NCBI RefSeq assembly: GCF_022458985.1
Contig: NC_061786.1
Span: 20,280,974 to 20,344,973 of the forward strand
Direction: 5' to 3'
DNA: 64,000 nt
Source: Mugil cephalus
Taxonomy: Eukaryota; Chordata; Actinopteri; Mugiliformes; Mugilidae
Of the stretch, positions 1-23,700 are shown in pieces. The notes under the pieces are model-generated. The model had not been told where the DNA came from. It saw only the letters and a list, made by a program, of their open reading frames with translations, and did not search any database. Position 1 is the stretch's first letter. The number at the start of each line of letters is the position of its first letter. The translations under genes and the position numbers were made by a program.

Positions 1-1040
1 CATCAAATCAAAACACATTCACTGATCATTAGCGTGGAAAGTATTTGTTCTAGACCCAGGTCTGCAGCGGTGAAGCGGACACTCGGAAACAGAAAGGACG
101 GAGAAGACTTCAGCCGTGGCCGTGTGACTGGGTCGCTGCCTCTTTGACCCTGAACATCAAGTAAAGGTGCAAAAAAAAAAAAAAAAAGACATTAACGCAG
201 CTCAACAAGGAAAGAGCGAAACTCCAGACTGAGAGGAGGGGATTCGAAACGTTAAAGCTCCTCAAATCAAGACATCAAGGCGTCTAAATTAACTCTGCAG
301 TTCGCCTCCGGCTCTTCTTTTCATACTAAAGATTCATTTTGGTCTCTATAGCAGTAGAACACTCCTTTCTTTCTTTCTTTTTTTTTTTGTGAGACTCAGC
401 ACGTCCAGATGTTGCTGTCTCAGGACAAAAATAAACACTAAGGATGCAAACCGTCAACAGTCCGATGAATTCAGGACGAGCAGGCTGCCGAACGTCTTCG
501 ATTCGGTTCCTCCGCTGCGCATTGTGTCGCTCTCTGCTGCTCCGCTCATGCCTTTTTCCACAGGTGCTGCTTCTCTGCTCATACAATCTGAACTATAACC
601 CCCCCCCCACCGCACCCACCGACCCTACACTTCTAGTACCTCATCCATCATCAGCCGCCTTCCCCTCTTTGCCTGCCTGTTTCTTCACGGTGCTTAATCA
701 TTTTTTTTTTTTTTTTTTTTTTAGCAGGTTTTATTGGTGTGTTAATGCTGGCACTACTACTCGTAGCACTGTGTATAATTTGAGGCCACTTTAGTCACGT
801 TTGAATCACCTCTCGCTTTCTGTGTTTTTATCTTTAGCCTGTGGATGAAACCCCACTGTTTTTTTTGTTGTTGTTGTTGCTTTGTTTTTGTACAAATAAG
901 ATTTGAAACTACTTGTTTCTCCCTCCTAAAGGCTGGCATTTTTGTATTTGTTTTTTTGTCTTTTTGTTTTTTCACAGCAGTCTGTCGGTGCTGCAAATTT
1001 AAACTGATAAATTAATAAATAAAACCACTTAATAATTAAA
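1..1040. other. Non-coding stretch, possibly a 3' UTR entering from the left
   Basis: No convincing exon is visible on either strand. The sequence is rich in homopolymers, with an A run near 170-187, a C run near 600 and a T run near 700-722. T-rich text near 860-970 and an AATAAATAAAA cluster near 1012-1022 would fit the end of a plus-strand transcript that starts outside the window. This is inference from composition only. Short open frames here look random and lack splice sites or family motifs. Confidence 0.3.
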
Positions 1041-1114
1041 TAAAAAGGATGAAATATTTGCCAGAAACTACTTTTAGCAGCAGATTAAAAAACATTTGAA
1101 GCGCTGATGACCAC

Positions 1115-1360
1115 CTACGTCGCGGCGTGTCATCAGCGCGTCATCAATCCGGAAGTCGCCATGTTGGCGGTTCTCTCTGATTTTTTAATAACATTTGGCA
1201 GTCGATTCCAATTCCAAATATTTTTCACCTTTTGCCCGATTGGTGCAGCTTAAAACACGGCAATAATTCACAGTTTTCCACCATCTACTTCAGTCCGTGC
1301 GCTCTGTTTACGTTGCCGAGTGCCTCCAACATGGCGACTTCCGGGTTGATGACGCGACGT
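1115..1360. repeat. Inverted-repeat (foldback) element
   Basis: Arms 1138-1167 and 1326-1355 are reverse complements at 29 of 30 positions and are separated by about 160 bp. Outside the core both arms also share TACGTCGCG, with about 16 extra bases in the left arm. Each arm holds CCGGAAGT (ETS-like) and GCCATGTTGG (YY1-like). It could be a small non-autonomous DNA transposon or a duplicated promoter fragment. No target-site duplication was identified. Confidence 0.6.
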
Positions 1361-1719
1361 AAAAACCCGCACAGAGTAACGATACATCTCAAGCTTTGGG
1401 AGCGCCTTTTTTGTTGTTGTTGTTGTTTTCAATGTGTTTACTTGACACTTAGTAAAATTCAGAATATTGCCAGCTTTACTCTTTTAAATGGCTTCTTCAC
1501 TTTTTTCCAGGATGAAACATTTGATGATTTTTTCCCTCCTATTTACCTTTATTACAATTCGATCCTATCACATCTAGTTTCTCACCTCCAGTGTCGTCAC
1601 AAAGGTTGTTTTCTTTTTCTTCTCTCTAAGGAGCAAATGGATAGCTAGCATCCAGTGTAGTATAGCTGCTGTAAACATACGCCTGACTGTTACACCTTAA
1701 ATGTAAACCGGCTTCACTC

Positions 1720-1949
1720 ATACATGCATACATACATACATACATACTGACTGACTGCAGAGTAGATAATAATGTGCTGTTAGGTTAACAAAAAAAAGAT
1801 AGACATAAGTGTGTACTACTATGCATAACAGCCTTATGAAGATTCTCCTTTTTTTATTTATGCGGGGCTCTGTGTCGAGCTATCAGATGCCAAAATATGT
1901 TTTGCTTGTCTGTAGTGAAGTGTGAGCTGAGAACTAAAAAAGTGAGCTG

Positions 1950-1983
<34 letters not shown>

Positions 1984-1985
1984 TA
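1720..1985. repeat. Simple repeats: (TACA)n and a long A run
   Basis: A (CATA)n tract lies at about 1723-1746 and an uninterrupted A run of nearly 30 bases at about 1952-1980, followed by GAATAAAAAAAAA. The A run could be the tail of a retroposed sequence, but no body is recognisable. Confidence 0.7.
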
Positions 1986-2619
1986 AAAAAAAAGTTCTTT
2001 ACATGTGGATAAAATTACATTTTTAATGGAACTGTTTGACATTTTCAGAAACCTGCTTATTAAACTTTTCTGGTGCAGCGTTAGATGAGACTTCTCTCTT
2101 GTCTTAATGATCGCTACTGATTTCCTGAATCGATTTGATTCAATATCAATTCATTTTGGAACTATTTTACTGAGTTATGACTATATGACTATAAACTACT
2201 GTTGTGGTGTTTCCACAAAATCTTACCACTACTTTAACATCTTTGTTTCTGTTCAGCTCTTTTCTGTTGTCTTATACCAATATTTCAAGACCTCAGCAAG
2301 ATTTTGACTTATGAGGAGTAAATAAAAAATTGGTCCACAAATTAATCAGTATTAATCAGATCAATTTTAAGTTAAGGAATTCAAAAATAATTATAATAAT
2401 AATTAAACCCAGACAGATGTTAGACTATAGCCTATATTTCGGGCCACCAAAGGGGGCGCTAGAGTTCTTTAAAACTAAAATCTTGAGTCAAACTGATATT
2501 TTTTTCTCATTATTGTAAGCAATATTATCCAATACTTGGCCTTTGTCTCACCTACTTTAATAATAGTTGGTTATAAAATGTAACAGCCAAGGAACAAGCC
2601 CATTAAGATCAAAAAATAT

Positions 2620-3110
2620 AAAACCAGAAACTGGTTAGCTTAGCATAAACACAGGGTGGAGTTCTTCTTGACTTTGTTTAGTGGCTACAAATTGCCCAAT
2701 GAACGTAGTTAAAAACAGTTTTATATTGTTTATTAAATACATACATATAAGTCAAATCACACACCTCTTTAAAATATTTTGCTTTTTTCCAAGTCTGTTT
2801 TTTTTGTTTTGTTTTTCACAAGAAGTTTCAAAAGAAATTGTGACATGTACATTATTTGTTATTTAAAAAAAGGTCTCTCACTTTATGGGACTACAGTGCC
2901 CCCTATAGTGAATGGTCTAATGTAAGAAGAGCAACCAGTTAGCTTAGCATTAATACTGACCTTTTCTGGCTTTGTTTGTTACAGAAACATCACACATTAA
3001 CTTGTATATCTTGTTTAATTTCTGCATTGGGCATTTTAGAGCTATTTCTTGTCGCTAGCTGAATTTATGCTAAGCTAATGCTAACTGACTGCTAGCTGCA
3101 ACGTCTTTGC
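2620..3110 (+). repeat. Percomorph-type interspersed repeat, two partial copies
   Basis: TTAGCTTAGCATAA near 2636 and TTAGCTTAGCATTAA near 2939 begin two related segments. The second continues through TAACTTGTATATCTTGTTTAATT and ends near 3105 with GCTAAGCTAATGCTAACTG. This word order resembles an interspersed repeat common in percomorph fishes; I cannot name the family. From here to 4800 I see no coding sequence. Confidence 0.5.
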
Positions 3111-4800
3111 TCATTAAACTTGGTGCCAGATTTTTTTTTTTAAATTTAGATAATTAAAAATTGAGTATTTGAAGTAAAAAGTTGTTGTAAGACAGATGTA
3201 AATGATAAGTTTTTGTTTTTTTTTTTCAACTCACAGCCTGCTCCTGTCAGTAAAAGGGAAACTTTGTACCTCAATTCAAAATGTGCTTTTCATTTTGACA
3301 CAAATGGGCTCTCTTTCACTTTCAACTCAGTCAATTCATGGACCTAATTTCTGTATTTTTCTGAAATTGTGGAATAATTTAACTAGTACATTTACAGACA
3401 TTTAAAATAGAGATTTCTTGTGTGAACTATACTGTAAAGGACGATGTATATTCGCAGATGCTTTTATTTCACACACACAATCTCTTCGGAGGGAAGTGTC
3501 TCATCTTCCGTTTTCACTTCAGGTATATGGACTTTATTTTTGCTTTTATTTTTTTGTTTTTTGCTCTTGTTCTGGGTTATAACCTTTATTCTGTTCTGGA
3601 TTAAATGGATGCCCCCAATATCGTTTATCATGCAACAGACATGTTGCTCGCTCAGTTGTTTCAAACCCAAGTAATCAGTGATTCTGAAATGGTACTTATT
3701 ATCAAAGAAATAAAAGGTTAGCTTCTTTTGCACTACTGACTTTGAGTAGTTTTTTTAATGTTTGTTTTTTAAATTTGTGTATTTTGTTAAAAGTTATGCA
3801 AATCAGCCCCTCAATGAGTTCATAAAAATGAAAATAAACGACACTAGCCAATAGCAGCTAATCATTTTTAATCTCTAAAATGATGAGTGACTAGTAACTG
3901 CTTACATTAATCCAGACTTCAGCGGCTGATATGTTTAGTCCAAGGGGTGCTTGCTAAAATTTGGGCCAAATATGTCACTAGTGCAAGATGGCAGCCACCA
4001 TTTCCACAATGTTTTGGTTTCACTTTTGTCCTGGAGCAGAAAGTAGTCGTCCCATCAGTGGTAGACGTATGGTTTGGCATAAGTACACAGGTTTATTTAT
4101 TCTTCCATTATGGATGAACTCATTGTGATGAACCTTGTGATGTTGTCCTTAAGTTGAACCATTTTGAAGCTCAGTGTGGTGGCTCAGGGTGTCGCCATGT
4201 TGGCAGTTTTTGTTAGCTTTGCTCTGTGATTAGCGCATTATGCTCGCACACTAAGATAAGGTCAACCACTGCTGTTTCGTGTTTTTCTTTAGCTTTAGAC
4301 TTTTGTTCTTTATTTTTCTTAACCTTACGTTCAGACTAAGACACTTGATAACACTAGACAGCACAAATATTTATTAGGGCTTTAGTCATAATTGTTGGAC
4401 TTCAGTCAAACAAACAAACACAACATTAGAAAAAAAAAAGGATGTGACATATCAGGCCAGCTGACAGGGAAAGTGAATTCACCATTTATAGAAGTTGTTT
4501 GTGAAGTTTTTTCTTTTATAACATCTGGATTAGAAGTTGGTTTAAAAACGTCTTCTGTTGACATGTTGTCCTTTGTTTTTTTGTTGTTCGATAATCTGCT
4601 TTAAAGGGTCAGTACACTCAAACACCGTGCCACATTCTCAAAATATCCAAGTATGTTTGCGTTAATTAAGTGAATTGATCCTTTAATAGTAGAAACATTT
4701 CACTTTTGTCCAGAAGGCATTTTTATCAGATTGGACATAACTTCTTCAACCTATAATCCAAATCATCTCTAAGGCCTCTTCAGCCCCTCGTCGCATCCAC
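3110..4800. other. Intergenic, AT-rich; 3' flank of cpxm1
   Basis: No exon, RNA gene or intact mobile element was recognised. A TTTAAT at 4682-4687, which reads ATTAAA on the minus strand, lies about 120 nt past the cpxm1 stop and is a possible poly(A) signal for that gene. The 4193-4212 text repeats the GTCGCCATGTTGG word of the foldback element at 1.1 kb. Confidence 0.4.
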
Positions 4801-4802
4801 TC

Positions 4803-17132
<12,330 letters not shown>

Positions 17133-20120
17133 CTTGCTCTTTGTTTGCCGCCGCTGCAGAGTGGGGGGAAAAAAAATGTGGAGATGACAGAGCCAGACCT
17201 CCATCCACATCCCCCCTCCTCAGTCCCTCCTTCACTCCCTCCCTTCCAAAATTCCAGCTGAGGAAAGAGAAAAAGGAAAAAAAAAAAGGCGATTCAGTTA
17301 AGACTTTTGAACAACTGAACTTTGCCTGCATGCAAATATTTCAAATCTTTTTACAGATGACTCCACGATGTCGACCTCTGTGGGGTCCATATCCTATGTG
17401 CCCACGTTCTTTTTAGTCCTCAGGGTAATTGTTTTATGGCTCGTGGTGCAGGCTTGTTGGTTTTGGAACCTGAAGGATAAAAAACTTTTAAAAAACTGGA
17501 TAAAGTGTAGAGCATGTAGAGCAATCTGCAGTTAACTTGACCCTAAAGATTCCCTGCTGTAACATACTAACCCCTAAATAAGAGTCTAATTAATGAATGA
17601 AGTAAATTACTTCATGCTCAAACAGACTGTGTTCGTCCAGATTATGTGTTGAACTGATGTCGTTCTGCCACGAGCTTTATTCGCTTCACTGTCAAAGTCC
17701 TGCAAACTCAATAATGCTGAAATGCAAGATGGCATTTAAGGAAAAGAAGGAGTCACTCTCTAAATATGCGATTTGCTCTTGGAATCCTGTGAGAGAGGCT
17801 TTTGTTTTTCTAGGTTGGGGCCAGTCTTGTAGAAATAACTGTTCTGCATAAGAAACAGATATCAGGAGCCAGAGAACAACACCTTTTCTGTGTTTTTCTT
17901 GCAGAGACAGAACAATGAGACTGTATAAGTGGAGGCTTGTCAGTTGATGATTGAGTTTCAAGAGTTATAATAGGAATGTTTCTAATGTTTTCCACTGTCT
18001 GTCTGATGTGCTTATGGTAATGTCTGTCTAAGGTGACCTTAAACCATCCCTCAGTTGTCTCAGCAGCCCCTTAGCAGATGAGTTCCCCCATATGTGCTGC
18101 CCTTAAAAGGGAGCTGTTTCCTGCCACATGGGCCTTTTCTCTGGAGGGGATTCAGACTCTGGGTTATGTAAAGAGACAATATGAATTAATGTTGTTGATA
18201 AAGGATTCTTTTCATTGTTTAAACACAACAACGTAAAAGTGTAGATTAAAGATACATCCTGCATGTGTATTTCCTGCAGGAAGTATAAACTGTAAAACAA
18301 GTGGACACTGGAATGTGTATCGATGCTTAATTCTTACTGTGCGCGATAAAATCAACGTTAGCTAATGACACAACAAATAGATTTTGTATCACGTGCATCT
18401 GTGGCCCTTTTGAAAGCTTATATTTATATATATTTGCATCGTTTGCTCTTTCCTCGGATATACGTGCACTGAAGGTAAATATTCAGTTTGATTGGTGTAT
18501 TCTGTCTCTAATGTTTCATGTTACACCACTTTGTGTAATGGTTAAATTTGACGTTAGCAGGGTGTATTCTGCGACAAGACATTTTCCTTTCTGGAGATTT
18601 CGGGAGCGAAGAGAACAGCAGGAATAAATCGGTGCTACTGATCTGTTCCTGTTCCACATTTGATTCTGTTCGCTTGAATCCAGATATGATCTTTCATGGT
18701 TTATGATTCATGTTTCCTCCTCCCCCGTCTGATGTGGCAATCCTTTCCTGTGCTCCTGTACTTGGCCGGTTATGGTTCTGAATCATGAGTTTGTCTGATG
18801 ACTGTTCAGGAGAAATCTTGCATTATAACATTTTTTTGAAAACTATTTTAATTGCTTATTATAAAAACATCAAATACTGTACTTGCATGACCTTCTATTT
18901 TGTCTTTATGGGCCCAGAAACACCAGCAGAGAATTATTAGAGCTCATATAGACGATGCATTTTATTCACTCTACTGTGATCATGTGGTAAAACTCAATAA
19001 TCCTGCAATGTTAGGTGACATTAAGAAAAACTAGGAGTCACTCTCTGAACTGTGTATGATTGGTTCTCAGACACAAACGGTCCATACAGTGAGGGCATTG
19101 TTTGTGTTTCTGGGTTTGGCTCAGCTTCATCCTGTCCTGTCTGAGAGGATTTTAATGACTTTCTCTTATTCTGCTGTAATGTTTAGTCGAAATGCTCCAA
19201 ACTACTTTAATGTCCATCATCCTTTAAGCAGAAAAAATAATGTCATTGCAGTTTCAGTGAAAGATGAGAAGATGAGGCAATGAAATTCAAGACTTACGGT
19301 GCATGAACACATTTGTATAAACATGTCATAATGTAGCACGCTTAGTTATAATATCTTTGGCTGAATAGATGATCTGCCAATACTTTCAGTACATAATTCT
19401 TTCTGCAGGAGTTTGCATTTTTACTTTCTGCTTTCTACTTCACATTTGAAGTTTAAGATTTCTAGTTCAGTCTAATCTCCACCATTCAGTAGTTTCGTGG
19501 AATCTTTCCTGCTTGCAAATAAAAGTTGGTTTGTCACCCACGCGTTCAGGAAATGCACTTTCTCTATATTAGTCAACCTGTTTCAGAGACTCTGACGAGG
19601 ATCTATACTTCAGAGCCAAACGTTTGAATCTTTAAGAGCCACTCGTGAAATTTTCATTGCTTAACCTAGGAATTTAATTTCCTACTTAGTATATGGATCA
19701 ACAAGAGGACCTTCTGATTCACAAAGACGTCAGACACAGCTTTACAACTTGATGGACGATGGCAGGAAAGGTGAGGCGTGTCTGTATTTCCGTTGACTGA
19801 ACTGACAATGTAATTTTTTTAGTTTTTTTTTATCGTGCTTTGTTATCATGTGATCCAAATAATATCAAATATCAAAAATTGCAAGAAGAGATTAAAAGAA
19901 AACGTTCACATTAACATATATTTCCAGTATTTTTGCGTGTGGCATTTTAAAATTAATTATAATTATTACTTCTACTAGTAGTATTGCTATTACTGTAGCA
20001 TTATATTCTTCATTATTATTATTATTATTATTAGTTGTAGTAGTAGGGGTGATAGTAGTAGTTCTAATAGTAGTGTAAATAAGACGTGACTTTTATTTTG
20101 AATTATCAATGCCGGATCCT
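17133..20120. other. Divergent intergenic region between cpxm1 and rnf145
   Basis: About 3 kb separates the two oppositely oriented start codons. I see no coding exon. Two related segments lie in the same orientation at about 17690-17840 and 18985-19140. (ATT)n and (TAG)n-like simple repeats occupy about 20010-20075. The cpxm1 promoter probably lies near 17150-17450, but no clear core element was identified. Confidence 0.5.
17690..19140 (+). repeat. Pair of diverged direct repeats, about 150 bp each
   Basis: AACTCAATAATGCTGAAATG ... GGAGTCACTCTCTAAAT (about 17705-17765) recurs as AACTCAATAATCCTGCAATG ... GGAGTCACTCTCTGAAC (about 18990-19050). Similarity continues into a TTTGTTTTTCT/TTTGTGTTTCT segment after each. 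They are either two copies of an unnamed interspersed repeat or an old local duplication. Confidence 0.5.
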
Positions 20121-20160
20121 GATTGGTGCATTTGCGTTATGACGTCAACGCCGGAAGTGG
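20121..20160 (+). promoter_or_regulatory. rnf145: Probable rnf145 proximal promoter
   Basis: Within 40 bp lie an inverted CCAAT box (ATTGG, 20122-20126), a full palindromic CRE (TGACGTCA, 20140-20147) and an ETS site (CCGGAAGTG, 20151-20159). Transcription probably starts just downstream. This spacing is typical of TATA-less housekeeping promoters. The start site is inferred, not seen. Confidence 0.55.
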
Positions 20161-20164
20161 CCAC

Positions 20165-20745
20165 GCAAGCGACAGGAATCACAACATTGAATTTGAAGTC
20201 TCTCTACTCCTGCAAATATCGTTTAATTCGAAATATTTAATTTCGCCTTTTTCGATGCCGACTGTTTCTATGTATCCCGGAGAAGCGGAAGTTGCTGAAA
20301 AAATAAAAAAATCCGCGTGCAGTTCTTTGAAAACATGTTTGTTTCGGGTCGATGTGGAAGCTAGCAACTAGCATTAGCTAGCAAATGGCTTCTCGGCTGT
20401 GATGTCTGTCACTTTGAGAGGTAAGTGAGCCACTATCAGTTTACATACACTAACTACTTAATAAATATTTGTCAGCAATTCCCTGTATAAATGATTCCCC
20501 CAAAATAATAGTTTAAATAGACATTAAAGTTGGAATTTACAGCTAAATCACCGCCATATTGCTCATAGCTGAGACAGAAGCTAGCAGCCTGTACACTAAA
20601 ATTGTGTTTTTGTGTGTTTCTCAGATGACAAGACGACGATCAAAATAATCGTGAAGCTGCTGGGAGTCTGTGACCTGTACAGTGAGACCGTTAGCTAACA
20701 GCATGTGACTCGACAAGCTCTCAGAAAGTTGGTTAAGATATCGAG
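20165..20745 (+). other. rnf145: rnf145 5' UTR with a small intron and a spliced upstream ORF
   Basis: A strong donor (AGAG|GTAAGT, 20420/20421) and an acceptor (TTTCTCAG at 20617-20624) define a 204-bp intron in the 5' leader. An ATG at 20402 opens a frame that reads across this junction for about 30 codons and stops at TAA 20696-20698, before the main ATG at 20746. A shorter upstream ATG at 20385 stops within five codons. These upstream ORFs could limit translation of rnf145. The splice is inferred. Confidence 0.45.
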
Positions 20746-23700
20746 ATGCCTCGTCTGGAAGAGCTGGCCAACGTTGCCCTGAGGGTGCCGAGCATCCTGG
20801 TGCTGGACCTGCTGTACAAATGTGACATTGAAGGCCTCACGGAGCACCTCAAAGCCAAAAATGAGGACATGCTCTTCAAATACAAATATGTCATCTGGAA
20901 CATGTACTACCTAGGTGAGTCTAGGTAACCGCCTTGATAAATGAAGATAAAACATGATAAGAGTCCAACATCGGAGAATCCATGGTGACACAGCAGCGTT
21001 AGAATAAGATAACTGTAATCTGCATGTAAATATGGCGACCTGCAACCTATATAAGAACATACTCTGTGTCTATGGTTAATTGTGCAGCTAAAATATCCAA
21101 AAAGCGTTTAAAAAAAAAAAAAAGAACAAGCAACTGGACTTGTTGAGTTTAGAGAAGACGTGTCGTCCACTCATCCGAGTAGCTTCTTCAGTTCACTCTT
21201 CAGATGAATGGCACAACGTCTTATCTGAACCCATCAAGTCCAGTCGCTTTTTTAAAACACTTTTTAGACATACAATGACCTGGATGACTGAGAACCTACA
21301 GACAGGGCAGCTGAAGAAACAGTGGTGTCTTTGTAAGTACGACCAAGTGGAGTCCGTCTACAATCAATAATCTATGTAGTATCTATGGTTAGAAAAAGGG
21401 CAGAGACGGTGGAAAGCACAGATGCAGATGATAGTGAGTGGCATCTGTTATCTGATCACAGCTTCACGTAGGGTCTGGTGTTCAACATTTATTTAAGATC
21501 ACTGTTTCCATTTTGGAGGCTGTGGTTTGTAGTACTGTTGAACTGTATTGTGTTGTACCGACACACGTTTCTATTATTTTGACAACCACAACAACAGAAA
21601 TGCTTTAATATTTAATTCATTCTGGTTTAACAGCGTCACAAACGTTTGTGATGCTGTTTCAACACGAACTCAACATTAGAAAAGTCATGAACCAGGATTT
21701 AATGCAGGATTGTTTTTATTCGATATAACTTTTCTACAGTGTACTTAATGTTTTGGCAAATCAGTCTAAATTAATTTGTAATTAATTACCTTCTTGATGC
21801 GCAATCTGTAAATAAAAAGTTTTGTATTGGTTTTATTTTAAGTTTTTGATTTATCGTAAATGTTTTTATGAATTAAAAAACGAGGACGATAAATTAATTA
21901 TTTCACAAAATGTGCAGTTTTTCATTCATTTATGTATCTGTAAACTGAATCTTTCTCAGACTGTTGCTTGGGCATTACAAGATATTTGAGGATGTACATT
22001 ATGGATCCACATTTTATTAACAAAAGTTTCTATTTTTTATTGATAATGAAAACAATAATTTTAAGCTTTAAGAGTGATTTGGAAAAAAACATCTGCTCAC
22101 AATTTAATTGTGTAATTTCAGACTCTTCATCGTCTTAATAAGGAAACTCAGCACTTTTCATAATTTATTACCAACATTCAAAATTGCAAAATGCAACAGA
22201 TCTAATGTCATGTGCATGTGTGGAACTTTTCCAAGCAAATCCGCGTTAAAATCAAATATAACGTGAGAATTCCTCTTTGTCTTCCAGGTCATCTGATAAA
22301 CGTGGTGGTGTTGGTTCTGCCGTTGAGACACATTGTGACGCTCTACCTCCACATCCTCGCTGCCCTCCTCCTCTACATGGGGCATCAGATTTCCAAGTGA
22401 GATTCTTTAGTACTACACTCCTGCAGATTTATTGCCCCGGGATCAGTTTTCTCTCTCCGGTTAGAACCTGGCAGCGGTCACAGTGCTCCTCCCTCTGTTC
22501 ATCTACCATCGCTGCAGAATTTAATTTAATTTTAAGGAGTCTTGTGTCTTGTGTCGAGGCCACTCTTCAGCCTTTAGTCTTGTAAATCTAGAAACATGAG
22601 AACACAACTGTGCTCTGGAAATAAAGCAACACGTAAATGAATAATGCGTTTTAGCATTTCATTTATTTATTTCATTAGACGTACATCAAAATAAAACATG
22701 ATTTCTGCTGCATATGTACAAAAAAATCTGCGTACCTATAATTACAAATTATTATAGTAATAATTTCCTGCCATAATTTTTACAGGGATTATGTCCGTGA
22801 GGAGCTGCAGTACGGTTATGATGGAGCCGTGTACCTTGATTCTTTGGCCTTCAACAGATTTGTATCAGCGATGACTAGTAAGTACCAAACCCAGCCTCTT
22901 ATGTAAATACATTCAGGCTCAGATACTTAAAAAACCTTGTGACGGTAATATTTGTTTTATTGCAACACAATAAATACGTCACAGCTGTGCCTTTTAATTT
23001 CACCTACTCGATAGTTCCAGTCTTTGTTCATATTAAAACCAAGCCGACTGTTTGCCTTTTTCAGGTGTTTCCTAGTCAGTGGTAGGGACGGGCATCAACG
23101 GGGATTTTACTGGTATCGATTCTGCCTCTCGATCCGATTCTTTATTGATTCCCTTGTGAATTCCTCCTGTCAATTTTTGGTTAAACAATGTGTAAACAAT
23201 GGCAATTTCACTGAGTTTCTAAAGAAGAGATAAGAGCTTGTGTAAGAAACATAGTAAACTGGTCATTGGATCCTCACTAGCTCTGCTCTGCTGAGACTTA
23301 ACGGCAGCTGCACTTGTTGACCAGAGATTGTCGAACACATGGCACTCCCTGAATTTAATGCCGTGCGTCGTCGACAAATGCTTCATCATGTTGGTGGTGT
23401 CGCCGCCCTTGTTTGAAATTACGGTGCTGCATAAGCTGCACGTTGCTCTGTTACAGGCCCTTCAGTCTCCGCATCTTTGTTGTATTCACGTGATTTGAAT
23501 GACGTGCTTTGACGTGAAGATTCTTCTTCTTCTTTTGTTTTATGGTGGTTGGCAAACAACTTTTAGGTGCATTACTGCCGCCTTCTGGCCTGGTAAAGAC
23601 TTGTCACGAAAAAAGTATCGATAAGGGGAATCGCTAAGCGTGAAGGCTAATCATATGAATTAATTGAAGTAGTTGGAACCGAGTTATCGATGCTCATCCC

